Shown: positions 34,752 to 46,077, counted from the stretch's first letter. The stretch is 64,000 bases of DNA from Takakia lepidozioides (GCA_030704615.1 CM060733.1:55926001-55990000), one strand, 5' to 3'. Numbers and translations: made by a program. Notes: generated from the sequence alone by a model not told the origin.

Positions 34752-37647
34752 TGTCAAGTTATTTTACCACTAGTGTGAAACTAGCTAGGAAATAGCTAGC
34801 TTTTACATATTGACATTTGGGATTGGCCCAAGTGTCAATCCAGGGGTCAAGGCAGATTTAGGCCCTGAGTGGTTTATCTTCACGCAAGCCCGGAGGCTCA
34901 TCTTTCTCGAGTTGAGCCTCACCGCGCCTAGCTATGGCGCCGTAGTGTGGATTCCCCATGGCGTGGGGTGGCATTTGGCTTGACTTGTAATTTGAGTGAT
35001 GAGGTTATATATGCATGAGTTTATGCTTCAGATTTTGTGAGCTTGTGCTTGTATTCTTCTTCTTTATCACTCGAGAAAGATGAGCTCGTATCTGTGAGTG
35101 CCAGATACGAGTTAGTTGTAAGCACTTGTGGTTTTTGCTTGAGAATGAGAGAAACCAGGTTGTTATGCAAGGAGCACCGTGGAGCTCTTGGTTGTTAGAA
35201 GCGGAGGCGATGTGGGTTACGAGGTGGTAGACCTTGGCATTCGATCTTTCAGCTTCAGAGATGAAAGCACCATGCTGCGGTAATTCCAGAGCACCTTGAT
35301 GGTTCCAGATTGTGTACATGCATGAGCAAGCACGATTGGGAAGAGGACCAGTCAAGAGCAGGTTTATAGTGGCTTTGGTGGCAAAGCTGAGAACTGGACT
35401 TGGGAATGCGAGCTTTCATTGTGTGAAGGATTGCAAGACCACGCGAAGGGCTGATTTTGCTTGGGGCAAATCAGTGCACTTTGTGGAGTATGGTGAGATT
35501 GGTTTCAATCTCGAGCTTCAGCATTGAGAGGGCTCTTGTCAGGGCAAGAGCAGGGCTGGAACAGGAGCTAAGAGGTGCGGCAAGGCCATGGAATGTGCAC
35601 CTAGGGTTTCAGAGCTTGGAAGAAGAGCTCTTGCACCACAAGAAAGTGTCTTGTGGCGGAAATGTAGCCTTAGGGTTTCAGGAGCTTGGCAAAGGCTGTG
35701 GAGTGCTTAGTCTTGTCTTAGAGAGCATCAAGGAGCCAAGGAGCCAAGATAGGGGGCTGATATCTCTTGTGTGAAGAGGTTGCATGTGTGGAGCATGTAT
35801 TCAGCTCATTGAAGCTTCCATCCTCAAGCTTGGAGGGCAAGCAAGGAAGAGGGGGCTTGTTTCCCTGTAGGGCATGTGGAGCATGCTTTAGCCTGCTGAA
35901 GCTTGTATTTTCGGGTTTGTGTGTGCAAGAAATAAGCAAAGGAGCTATTCTCTTATGGTGAGAGTGGGGCATGTGTGGAGCATGCCTTCAGCCCATTGAG
36001 GCTCTTGTTTTCAAGCCTTAGAGAGCTAGAACGGAAGGTCCTAGGGCTGGTTTTTCACTTGGATGAAAGAACAGCACTTGTAGGGCCTATGTGAGTTGGG
36101 TTTCAACTTCAGCTTGAAGGGAGCGCAACTCTTGAAGCAACAGGTGTAAGGGCTGGAATAGCTCTAAGACAGATACTATGGCCAATGAGGGAGTGCTTGA
36201 ATGAGTGCTCACAAGGGCTGGGAACCAGCAGAGCTTGGTTGTTTTCCATTGAGTTTAGTGGCGTGTTTGGGGAGGCTAAGTGAGAAGAAGGCTGGTTGTG
36301 GCAACCACCTCATGGCTTAGGGCTACTATGGTGGTGTGTGGGAGCCGAAAGAGCAAGGATCCTTGCTGATTTCCTCACAGCCACCATAGCTCGGTTGAAA
36401 GAAGTATAGAGTCCAAGAGACACAAACCCTAGCTTGGCGTGGCTAAACCCCTTGGAGAAATGGCTAAACCCCCTTGGAGAAATGGCTAAACTGCCAGAGC
36501 AGCCATGTGTGGGGCTGTGACAGGCTGTGGCAAGCTGTGACGGGCTGTGACGGCCGTGCCTGAGGCCTTTGGGGCTGTGACGGGCTGTGAGGGCTGTGAC
36601 AGGCCGTGCTGAGGCTTTGAGGCTGTGACGGGCTGTGAGGGGCTGTGACAGGCCGTGCCCATGGCCTTTGGGGCTGTGACGGGCTGAGAGGGGCTGTGAC
36701 AGGCCGTGCCTGAGGCCTTTGGGGCTGTGACAGGCTGTGAGGCTGTGACAGCCGTGCTTGAGGCCTTTGAGACTGTGACGGGCTGTGAGGGGCTGTACAG
36801 GCCGTGCCTGAGGCCTTTGAGGCTGTGACGGGCTGTGAGGGGCTGTGACAGGCCGTGCCCATGCCTTTGGGGCTGTGACGGGCTGTGAGGGGCTGTGACA
36901 GGCCGTGCCTGAGGCCTTTGGGGCTGTTGACGGGCTTTGAGGGGCTGTGACAGGCCGTGCCCATGGCCTTTGGGGCTGTGACGGGCTGTGACAGGCCGTG
37001 CCTGAGGCCTGTGGGGCTGTGACGGGCTGTGACAGGCTGTGCCCATGGCCTTTGGGGCTGTGATGGGCTGTGAGGCTGTGACAGGCCGTGCCTGAGGCCT
37101 TTGGGGCTGTGATGGGCTGTGAGGGGCTTGTGACAGGCCGTGCCTGAGGCCTTTGAGGCTGTGATGGGCTTTGATGGCTGTGACAGGCTGTGCCCTGTGC
37201 ACTGTGGGGCTGTGACGGGCTGTGTCAGGCTGTGATAGGCTTTGCCCAGTGCCTTTGGGGCTGTGACTGGCTGTGCCCATGGCCTTTGGGCTTGATGGGC
37301 TGTGAAGGGGCTGTGATAGGCCCGTGCCTGAGGCCTTTGAGGCTGTGCGGGCTGTGAGGGGCTTGACAGGCTGTGCCCTGTGCCTGTGGGCTGTTATGGG
37401 TGTGATGGGCTGTGACAAACAACAGGCTTGTGCCCTGTGCCTTGTGGGCTGTAACGGGCTGTGTCAGGCTTGACAGGCTGTGCCCAGTGGCCTTTGGGGC
37501 TGTGACGGGCTTGTGCGGGGGCGGGTGACAGGCTGTGCCCTGAGGCCTGTGGGGCTGGATGGGCTGTGACAGGCTGTGCCCATGGCCTTTGGGCACCCCT
37601 GTGATGGCTTATTAGGGGCTGTGACAGGCCGTGCCTGAGGCCTTTGA
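34752..37647 (+). repeat. Family-B LTR, right copy (truncated by family-A copy 2)
   Basis: Starts TGTCAAGTTATTTTACCACT and follows the left copy colinearly. It includes the uninterrupted site GAGTTTAGTGGCGTG (36251-36265) that family-A copy 1 occupies in the left copy. It has three rather than four ~90-bp units and a longer minisatellite, and ends where family-A copy 2 begins at 37648. Confidence 0.85.
36511..37645 (+). repeat. GGGCTGTGAC minisatellite, right array
   Basis: At least 1.1 kb of the same ~50-bp higher-order repeat as 28350-28880, so about twice as long, and cut off by the family-A insertion. Units alternate between CCGTGCCTGAGGCCTTTG and CCGTGCCCATGGCCTTTG. A minus-strand frame stays open for some 310 codons purely because the repeat lacks stops. 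Confidence 0.9.
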
Positions 37648-38392
37648 TGTCGCGCACCTCACTCCGGTAAGCTCCCCTTCAGTCATAGTTACTTTACTTA
37701 CTCGCTTTGATGCGCGCGCCTGACTCCCAACCTGGCCGCCCGGGCCAACTTGGAGCTTCGGCTGCTCACCGGGACATAACGGTCCCCCCTTCGCTTCCTT
37801 CTAAACCCTCCACCTATTTGGGACTAGGAGAATTCCCTTTGGTAGATGGCAGTCCGGAACAGCTCCCCACTCTTTGGTCGCTTTCCGGCTCGCTCGCTTA
37901 CTCACTAGTTTTTGGTCACCAACGGGCTTGCACCGTTCTCAGGGTTACTACTCCCTATATATACTTCTGTAGCTGTCCGCGGGGGTTCCACAACCAGCCA
38001 TGCCATTTTATGGCGAACCACCACGAAAACCCTCGACTCCCGGTGGTGAGTCGCGGTGAGTCTTGGCCCACTCACCACGGCCCCTATGGACCGTGATGAG
38101 TCCCAAGACTCCCCACGACTCCCACCACGAGGTCTCCGCCCCCATGGTGAGTCCTATGCCACCCCCACTAAGTCCCGCTAAGCTACCACCACCCCTGTGC
38201 ACCACCTTGTGGCGCCACCCCCACCGCAACCCGGTGTGCGGGGCTCCACCTAGTGAGCGCCTCCGCCTCCCTGAGTGCCTTGGGCACTCAAGGGTGCTTC
38301 AGCCCCCCATACCTATCGCTGCCGCTGCCCCACCACAGGGGCAGCCCCTCATGTGTCCCGACCCCCTGCCCTCAAGGCAAAGGGCCGCGACA
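37648..38392 (-). repeat. Family-A copy 2, 3' LTR
   Basis: 745 bp, with TGTCGCG...CGCGACA ends. Compared with the copy 1 LTRs it has a small duplication (TTACTTTACTTACTCGC) and an extra ACCACCCCTGTGCACCACCTTGTGGCGCC variant. Confidence 0.92.
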
Positions 38393-39296
38393 CACACCCC
38401 TACCAACAGGGAGTCGATGTCCTCATCGACTTGTCCATTTTGTAGAAACGAACATCCAAGTTGTGGCGTCCCACATCAAGGAGTTTGTTTCCGTACCATG
38501 GCGTCCCATGGCAAAGAACCAAACCCCACACTTGACTCTACTCTCCACTAGCTAGTTCGGCCGACTTCCTCCAAGTCCCGGCCAAGGGTGGAGCCTCTCC
38601 AGCTCCTCCCAGTGCACTCTTCTTGGCCTACTTCAAGGCCAAGGAACGATCCTCCCGAGGATCGAATCGCCTTACTGCAACAACATTGCTTGCGATCGCT
38701 CATGATGCCGCTTTTGGCATCACCTTGAGCAAGGGTTCACCTGGAACCCTCTTTGACTAGGAAGATAACCTTGAACCAACCGTGCGCCCCAATCACACTA
38801 CAATTGGGTCCGCCTTGGAATGCTGGCCTGAGGTACGGGAACACGCCGAAGCCGCACTACGACTTCGTCCCGAGGCTACACGATTATAGTACGTGAACGG
38901 AAGCACGTAGCTTCCGCGTTAGCCCGCACTACAAGGCAACCCCCTCGGTAGCGCAGTTATAGTACGCGCACGCGCCAGGTGCGCACTAGCACGTGAACTC
39001 CCAAAGAAGGCGCAAGTTTCCTTGCCCCTTGGATGGGAGTCACCCGATTTCGGCACTGCGCAAACACACGATTAACCCAATTTACCTCTCCCACTTTTGT
39101 AAGCTAGCATGCATTCTACACACTAGCCAACCAACCATGCATCACCATTCCAAACACAATAGGACGCACAATATTTGGAACCCATTTCCTTTATAACAAA
39201 TTTTTGTACAATACAAGTTTTTGCAATCGGATTCCTAGCTAGCTAAACCGGGCTAAGCATGCATTTCCTCCCCACGCTCCAAGGTTGATGTCCCCA

Positions 39297-40129
39297 TCAA
39301 CGCTTCTTCCGCTTTTGAGGTCGCCCTTCGAACGCTGCAACCGCCTCGGATGCGTTTCCCATTTCTGAGGCACGCACCCAAGATGCCTCCACATGATGAT
39401 AGCCCTTCCATTTGACGAGATACTCCGTTTCTCGGTTCTTGAACCTCCTCGACTTAAGTATTGCCTCCACCTCGTACTCAGGTTCATTTTCATGATCCAA
39501 CAGCATAGGTGGCGGACGCAACACTTGATGCCGATTCGGACGTGCTTCATCTTTGAAGTAAGGCTTCAAAAGGGAGACATGGAATACTGGGTGCACCTTG
39601 CTGTTTGCCGGCAGCTCCAATTCATACACATCCTCATTCATAACCTCCGAATGCGAAAGGGTCCCGCATACGGAGGTACGAACTTCGGACTCACTTCCGG
39701 AGGTAGTCGAAAATTCTTGATGTTCAACCAGACCTCTGTGCCTGCCTCAAACTTCACTTCCCTCCGCTTCCGATTCGCCTGCCTTTCATACCGTTTCCTA
39801 GCTTTGGCAATGTTGTACTTTGCGAGCTTCAACAAACGCTCGCGTTCTTCCAGTACCGCCGCTACTGCCGGTTCCTCAACGTCCTGGGCGGCCCAACTTG
39901 TCGGCACCAGAGGTGCTTTTCCATAGACCAATACAAAAGGGGAAACTCCCGTTGCGGAGTGTTCTGTGTTATTATAACAGAACTCTGCCGCGTCTAAGTG
40001 TTCCATCCAGTCTGATTGGTCTGCCGACACGTAATTCCGCAAGAATTGCTTCACTACGGAATTCACTCTTTCCGTTTGGCCGTCCGTCGTAGGTCGGAAG
40101 GCGGTGCTCATCTTCAGCCTCGTCCCCAT
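39297..40129 (-). pseudogene. Family-A copy 2: integrase second half and chromodomain
   Basis: Two minus-strand frames: 40129-39638 (TDGQTERVNSVVKQFLRNYV, FVLVYGKAPLVPTSWAAQDV, FEAGTEVWLNIKNFRLPPEV) and 39641-39297 (NEDVYELELPANSKVHPVFH, then chromodomain EYEVEAILKSRRF and EYLVKWKGYHHVEASWV, ending QKRKKR). A one-base deletion in CATAACCTCCGAATG near 39645 separates them. The chromodomain itself is intact and uninterrupted by stops, unlike copy 1. Confidence 0.88.
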
Positions 40130-41429
40130 CTTCTTCCAAAGTGCTCTCCAAATTTACTCGTAAACTTTGGATCGCGGTCCGAGACAATATCCTTCGGGAC
40201 TCCATGATGCTTTAAGACGTGGGCGAAGTAAAGTCGCCCTGTCTCCTGCGCCGTTGCCGTCTCCTTGGTGGGGATGAAATGGCCCATTTTACTGAACCTA
40301 TCCACCACCACCATGATTGCATCGAATCCTTTTGACAGCGGCATAGCAGTCATGAAATCCATCGAGACGCTTTCCCAAGTCCCCTCTGGAATCGGCAAGG
40401 GTTGTAACAGCCCCGCTTGCTTTTTGTACTCGCTCCGGTTTTGTTGGCATGTGGTGCATGTCTTGACATACTCCTCTGCCTCCTCCCTCAGTTTGGGCCA
40501 GAAATACTCTTTCTTCAAGAGTGCCGCAGTGCGCTTGGCTCCGCCGTGGCCCGCAAGCGGGCTATCATGGCATTCTCTCAAGAGGCTATCTCTGATCCCT
40601 CCCTTCGGCACGTAGAGACGTTTTTGCTTATACCGGAGCAGTCCATTTTGCAAGTGGAACTGCGATTTAACCCCCATCCTCAAGTCCTGCATCACGGACT
40701 TCGCCAGCTCATCCTTCCGGCAAGCCTTCCGGATCTTCCTTTGGAGCGCCGTCTCGCCCTTGTACACCAACAAGAGCTGCTGCTTTCTACTTAAAGCATC
40801 GGCCACCACATTGTCCCGTCCCGGTTTGTACTGGATATCCACGTCGAACACCGCCAAAGTATCTTGCCACCTAAGTTGTTTTGGGGACAACTTGGGCTGC
40901 GTGGCAAAATACTTCACCGTGACATTGTCCGTGAACACCTTCACTGGGTTGGAACCAACATAGTGGCGCCAAAGCTCAAGGCAATGCACCACCGCCTTCA
41001 TCTCTTTTCGTGCGTCGGCCACCGTCGCTCCACTTCATTCAGTTTCTTACTTTCGTAAGCCACTGGACGTCCATCTTGCATAAGTACACCCCCAATCGCG
41101 AAGTCCGACGCATCTGTATGAATCTCAAACGGACGATCGAACTCCGGGATTTTCAAGACTGGAGCTTCCGCCATCCGCTGCTTCAATTCAGCAAAAGCTT
41201 GGCCACAAAATGTGTTCCATACCCAGACTTTGGATTTACACAGAAGGTCCGACAGCGGCCCCGCGATCTTGGCGAAATTTCTCACATACTTCCGGTAATA
41301 GGAGGCGAGTCCTAGGAAGGATCGCACTCCCGGGACCGAAGTCGGAGGCTCCCAGTCCAAGATCGCCCTCACCTTTCTGTCATCCATTTTGATCCCATCC
41401 TGTGTAATCACATGCCCCAAGAACTCCAC
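40114..41429 (-). pseudogene. Family-A copy 2: RNase H, integrase zinc module and first part of core
   Basis: The 41429-40998 frame holds [20 protein letters not shown] and HTDASDFAIGGVLMQDGRPV. It is shifted at CATCTCTTTTCGTGC (near 41007, one T fewer than copy 1) into 41022-40114, which carries KVFTDNVTVKYF, DALSRKQQLLLVYKG, HDSPLAGHGGAKRTAALLKK, CTTCQQNR, VVVDRFSKMGHF and VSDRDPKFTSKF. A further one-base deletion near 40150 (CCAAATTT versus CCAAAATTT) breaks the core before the catalytic Glu. The RNase H region is better preserved than in copy 1. Confidence 0.88.
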
Positions 41430-42837
41430 TTTTGTGACCCCGAATTCGCACTTTGAAGCTTTGGCATACAGCTTCCCTTCTCCGCAATTTTTGGAACACC
41501 CTTTTGAGGTGCTCCAGGTGCTCCTCCTTTGTTTTCGAGTACACCAAGATGTCGTCGATGTACACGATCACAAAGTCATCCAACCACTCCTGGAAAAGGC
41601 TGTTCATCAGCGTGCTAAATGTCGCTGGTGCATTGGTGAGCCCAAAAGGCATCACCAAGAACTCATATGAACCATACCTTGTCCTGCACGCGGTCTTCTC
41701 CTCATCTCCTTCCGCCACCCGAATTTGGTGATAGCCGGAGCGCAAGTCGATCCGGCTGAAATACTTCGCTCCTGCCAACCGATCGAAGAGGTCGTCGATC
41801 CTTGGCAAAGGGTACCGGTTTTTGATAGTCACCTTATTCAGAGCCCTGTAATCGACACACATCCGCAGCGTCCCATCCTTCTTGTCTGCAAATAGCACCG
41901 GGGCTCCGTAAGGTGACTTACTCGGCCGGATGTACCCCTTTGACATTAGATCCTTGAGCTGAGTCTTCAGCTCGACCAACTCTCTGTGGCTCAACCGGTA
42001 GGGCGCCTTGGCAGGCGGTTCCGATCCCGGTATCACCTCAATCTTGTGGTCAACTCCTCTTCGCGGTGGCAAGCCGCTTGGTAAATCCTCCGGCATCACA
42101 TCCTGGTATTTCTCCAAAATCCCCTTGATCCAATCTGGGCTCGGCTCCCCATCGCCTTCTCCTTTCACTTCTCTAATGTAAAGCAAAAACTGGGGCTCGT
42201 GTGCCTCCTCCACGGCCCACTCCTTTGCTGACAGAAGGTTTATTCGCCCTCCCACGGATTTGGGCGTTTCCGACACTCGTAAAACCTCGCCACCATTCCC
42301 ACATGGCAGCGTGACTACTCTCTTGCGGCCATCTATGACCGCTCCGGATTTGCTCAAAAAGGTCATCCCCAAAATGAGATCCACTCCATCGATCTCGCAG
42401 ATGGTGAAGTTCTCACGTCCCTCCCAACTCCCCAGTTGAAGAGGAACATCAAACGCCAACCTTGTCGCCAACTGAGGTTCTCCTTTGGCAGAACGCACCT
42501 CAATAGAGGCCCCCACGTCACTTGTCGGGAGTCCCAACTTTCGCGCCGCCGCCGGCGTCATGAAGGAGTGCGACGCTCCTGTGTCCACCAACAACGACAC
42601 GTTAGTTCCGGATATTATCCCATCCACGAACAATAACTGACTCCCTTTACGCAGGGCGCCAGTTTCCTGATACAACTCACAAGAATAGTTGCCTACCTTG
42701 CAAGTCCTGGCGACCACCGCTTCCACCAAGCGACTGATGGTATCTTCCGACAGCTCCGTGGTCGCCCGAGTCATGTTCAATTGCGGGGCTTCGTGCACTT
42801 CTTGGCCATGTGCCCGGGCTCCCCGCAATTGAAACAC
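41380..42837 (-). pseudogene. Family-A copy 2: protease and full-length RT
   Basis: A 485-codon minus-strand frame with [12 protein letters not shown] (aspartic protease), the linker [20 protein letters not shown], and RT motifs [48 protein letters not shown] and YIDDILVYS. It keeps the 125 codons missing from copy 1. At its end a shift near 41482 (CTTCTCCGCAATTTT) alters the last residues before RNase H. The zinc knuckle (about 42833-42790) is also out of frame with this open stretch. Confidence 0.9.
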
Positions 42838-42919
42838 ACTCCATCAAAGGTCGCCTTCTGTCCGCCATAAGCCGCTCCACCCGCTTTTCCTTTCGAAGCA
42901 CCGGGTGCCGCCTTGACGT

Positions 42920-43840
42920 GTGAAGGCCCTCCCTTCGATTTCCACGTGCCATTTTCGCCGCGTGGCCTATCCCACTTCTTTTCCGGTCGGAAGGAGTCAC
43001 CTTCCCGCCGGTCTTCTTGTGGTTCAGCTCCGTACGGCCTTGTCTTTCACCCCTAGGGACATCCGAGAAACATTCAGCCCTCTCAATTGCCTCGTTCAAA
43101 GTCTTGGTGGCTTCTCCTCCACCAACTTCCGCCTGGCCCATGGGGCCAGTCCCGCCACAAAGTTGAAGACCATTTCTGGTTCTGCCATGTCCGCGACTTC
43201 GAGCAACAGCACATTGAAAGCCTGGACATACCCCCGAATGTCATCTGTTTGCTTCAAATTCCTCATCTTGTCCCGGGCAAGCCAGGACGCGTTGAGGGCA
43301 CAAACTGTCTCTTCATCAATTCCTTGAACCCACTCCAGTTCAAGGTTTCCGGGCTTGGGCCTCGGTCGTGAAGGCGTTTCTGCCACCATTGTTGAGCATA
43401 GCCCCTCAAATAGGTGGGAGCCACTTCCACCCGATCCTCGTCACTCAACTTGGCCGCCCGGAAGTACTACTCTGCTCTAGCTCCAGAGCCAGGTGTTGAG
43501 TGCCTTCCGTTTCGAACGCCCTCGAAGGTGCCGGGTTCCTTAGGCTTCACCTTAAACTTTGCCTTAGTGGAAGTGGCATTAGCCGCCTTCAACACGTCTT
43601 TCAACGTCCCGCCAAACTGCGCCAACAACCCTTCCCAAAAGGCTGCCGGCATGGGAGGCATCTCTTGGTTTGTCGGAGCTCTCAAGGATTCCTCGGGCTC
43701 CGACTCCTCGGATTCCTCCCGCTCTTGAGCGGCCTCGTTTTCGGGAACATGCATCGCTTCCTCAAACGGCCGCCTCGGTGACACGTCGCCCCCATCGGGC
43801 TCACCGGATCATCATCTTTTGGGCCGTTCCGCTTTCGCTT
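42920..43840 (-). pseudogene. Family-A copy 2: gag, broken and cut by the gap
   Basis: Minus-strand pieces show SPRRPFEEAMHVPENEAAQE, EREESEESEPEES, MPPMPAAFWEGLLAQFGGTL, LSDEDRVEVAPTYLRGYAQQ and LEVADMAEPEMVFNFVAGLA in at least three frames. The N-terminal residues (KPKRKRNGPKDD) run into the Ns at 43840. Confidence 0.85.
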
Positions 43841-44340
43841 NNNNNNNNNNNNNNNNNNNNNNNNNNNNNNNNNNNNNNNNNNNNNNNNNNNNNNNNNNNN
43901 NNNNNNNNNNNNNNNNNNNNNNNNNNNNNNNNNNNNNNNNNNNNNNNNNNNNNNNNNNNNNNNNNNNNNNNNNNNNNNNNNNNNNNNNNNNNNNNNNNNN
44001 NNNNNNNNNNNNNNNNNNNNNNNNNNNNNNNNNNNNNNNNNNNNNNNNNNNNNNNNNNNNNNNNNNNNNNNNNNNNNNNNNNNNNNNNNNNNNNNNNNNN
44101 NNNNNNNNNNNNNNNNNNNNNNNNNNNNNNNNNNNNNNNNNNNNNNNNNNNNNNNNNNNNNNNNNNNNNNNNNNNNNNNNNNNNNNNNNNNNNNNNNNNN
44201 NNNNNNNNNNNNNNNNNNNNNNNNNNNNNNNNNNNNNNNNNNNNNNNNNNNNNNNNNNNNNNNNNNNNNNNNNNNNNNNNNNNNNNNNNNNNNNNNNNNN
44301 NNNNNNNNNNNNNNNNNNNNNNNNNNNNNNNNNNNNNNNN
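43841..44340. other. Assembly gap (500 N)
   Basis: Exactly 500 Ns, a round number, so the true length is unknown. The family-A 5' LTR, the rest of the right B-LTR and the middle of the family-B protease-to-RT region should lie here. Confidence 0.99.
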
Positions 44341-45535
44341 CACACGCCGGCCCTCCCCTGACTGCCATGAAGCCTATAGGAAGCTGACTCCTCCCAAAAA
44401 TCCAGGGTGAAGCCCATGGGGTACAACACTGCCCCACCAACCAGGACATCGTATGAGACCGCGTCTGTCACAATGGCCTTGGCTCGCATCACTGAGCCAT
44501 CTGTAGGGTGATCCGGCCGTAGTCTGATAGCCAATTCACGCCGTGTCATGCCCCGAGCTTGTTCCAATCCTCCCAGAGACGTCTGTATCTGGAAAGGACA
44601 AGGCTCCATTCCGCCTCCGTGAGGCCCAAGCCTGCAATAGTAGCTCTGCCCAACATCAGTGGCTGAGCTCCTGAGTCCAACAAGACCCGCAGTGGCTGGT
44701 ACCTCTTGCCTGCCGGTCCACTCAAACAGAAAATGCCATCCTGGTTGTCTAACATGACAACTCCAGGTGTCACCATGGCGCGCTCAATGGCTGGCCTAGC
44801 TGGCAGCTCCATCAACCTGGCAGCTGCAGCTTGCCATGGTGCCGCTGTGGCAATCTTGATCCTCAAATCCGAGGATCCCTCCGGCACTACACCTCCCAGT
44901 ATCTCCGCAGAAGATGAAGTAACCTCCCCACTCTCATAGAGTGTAGCTGCCAGCCTGAACACCTCAGCTGGTCTTACCCCCGGCGTCGCAATCATGGTAG
45001 CCGAGAACAATGGAGCCTGGCACACAGATGTGGCTGCTCCTAGCAACACACTAGCTGCCGTAGCCTTGGCGACACTAGGTAGTGGTGCTACCCGTGTAGC
45101 TCTCCCCAATGGCATAGTAACCTCCGCCTCGGTAACAGTCGGGCGAGAACTAGGTGCCATGGATGGCGTCGACACTGTCTCCGCCAATGTGAATGACTGA
45201 GGAAGCCTAGCTTGACGGCTTGCCTCCCCACGCTATGGATCCAACTCCACCTCTGCACCTCGTGGCTCAGGAACTCGTGCTGCTCCTCGAGTCACGGCTG
45301 CAGCAGACTCCACTTGCACTAGTGGTAGTGCTGCTCCACACATGAATCCCATGCCTCCCATATCTCCTCCGTCAGGAGCAGGAGGTGGACCATCCGGCCT
45401 TAGAGCCGGTACCACCTGAGCTGTAGCCATGGCAGCGAGCCTCTGCTCTAGCTGCTGAAGCCGGTTGGCCATGCCTTGGTCAACACCTTGACCTCCGCGT
45501 CCTTGGCCGTGTTGAGCTTGCCCTTGGCCTGTCCT
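44341..45535 (-). pseudogene. Family-B element: gag tail and aspartic protease
   Basis: The minus strand reads a Gln/Gly/Arg-rich tail (GQGQAQHGQGRGGQGVDQGM), a short coiled coil (ANRLQQLEQRLAAMATAQ), an Ala/Pro/Thr-rich linker, and then a retropepsin-like domain with active-site LRVLLDSGAQPLMLGRATIA, followed by SLGGLEQARGMTRRELAIRL, AIVTDAVSYDVLVGGAVLYP and MGFTLDFWEESASYRL up to the gap. DSG rather than DTG is used at the active site. A stop near 45233 and one after WNKLGA (44546) break the frame. In an intact element this would follow the CCHC gag at 30887. Confidence 0.8.
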
Positions 45536-45539
45536 TAAC

Positions 45540-46077
45540 CTTGACGATCCGGACGTGTGGGTATGTGCTGTGATTAGCGTGCAGAGTTGTTCAAGAAAGT
45601 CATGCCCATGGCTTTTGAGAACCTTGCCATTGCACAGCACCGTGATACGTTGAGGTATGCCACTATACGTGGTAGAGGATATCGTCCTGGGGTTCGGAGG
45701 TTTAGCCCTGGTGACTATGTTTATTTGCAGCAGATTGCTCCTACGACTCTGGATGTTACTGCAGGGCGTGTTATTCTGAGGGTTCGAGAGGTGTTGCCCT
45801 CAGGGTCCTGATCTTAGAGGGTCGGGATGACATGACTTGGAAGGACCATGTGCGTAATTGTGCGTCATGTCACCTTCCCAATGTCGATGGTAGAGTTGAC
45901 CCAAACTTGGCAGTGGTACCTGCAGGTTTGAGGTGCATGCTCTGTGGGTCTGCCAAAGGGGCAGCCACCATGCTGGTGTGTGATCGATGCTCAAGGGGTT
46001 GGCATATGGGATGCTTGACACCACCTCTTGAAAAGGTTCCTGACGGAGATTGGTTGTGTCCACACTGCTTTGGATAG
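45540..46077 (+). pseudogene. Family-B element: integrase C-terminus with PHD finger
   Basis: The plus strand reads LDDPDVWVCAVI, a TAG, then RAELFKKVMPMAFENLAIAQ, RFSPGDYVYLQQIAPTTLDV and RVILRVREVLPSG (integrase C-terminal beta-barrel). A single-base shift near 45808 leads into LILEGRDDMTWKDHVRNCAS. A C4HC3 PHD finger follows at about 45934-46068: CMLCGSAKGAATMLVCDRCS, RGWHMGCLTPPLEKVPDGDW, LCPHC, with the stop three codons later. All eight zinc ligands and the Trp before the last pair are present. PHD fingers read histone H3 tails, so by analogy with chromodomains this may steer integration; that is inference. Confidence 0.85.

Larger units (their letters stand above)
37648..43840 (-). mobile_element. 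Family-A chromovirus (Ty3/gypsy), copy 2, 5' end lost in the gap
   Basis: Same element as copy 1 in the same orientation. The 3' LTR is 37648-38392 and coding runs from about 43838 down to 39297; the 5' LTR and the second target duplication must lie in the 500-N gap or be absent. It inserted in the minisatellite of the right B-LTR; the bases before the LTR are TTTGA (37643-37647), the expected left target duplication. Confidence 0.92.

Noticed and set aside
28350-37645. CRISPR-like regular repeats
   Set aside because: The arrays are head-to-tail G-rich minisatellites in a eukaryotic LTR, without unique spacers.
43801-44609. Long open frames across the N run
   Set aside because: Their length comes from undetermined bases; only the flanking few dozen codons are real.
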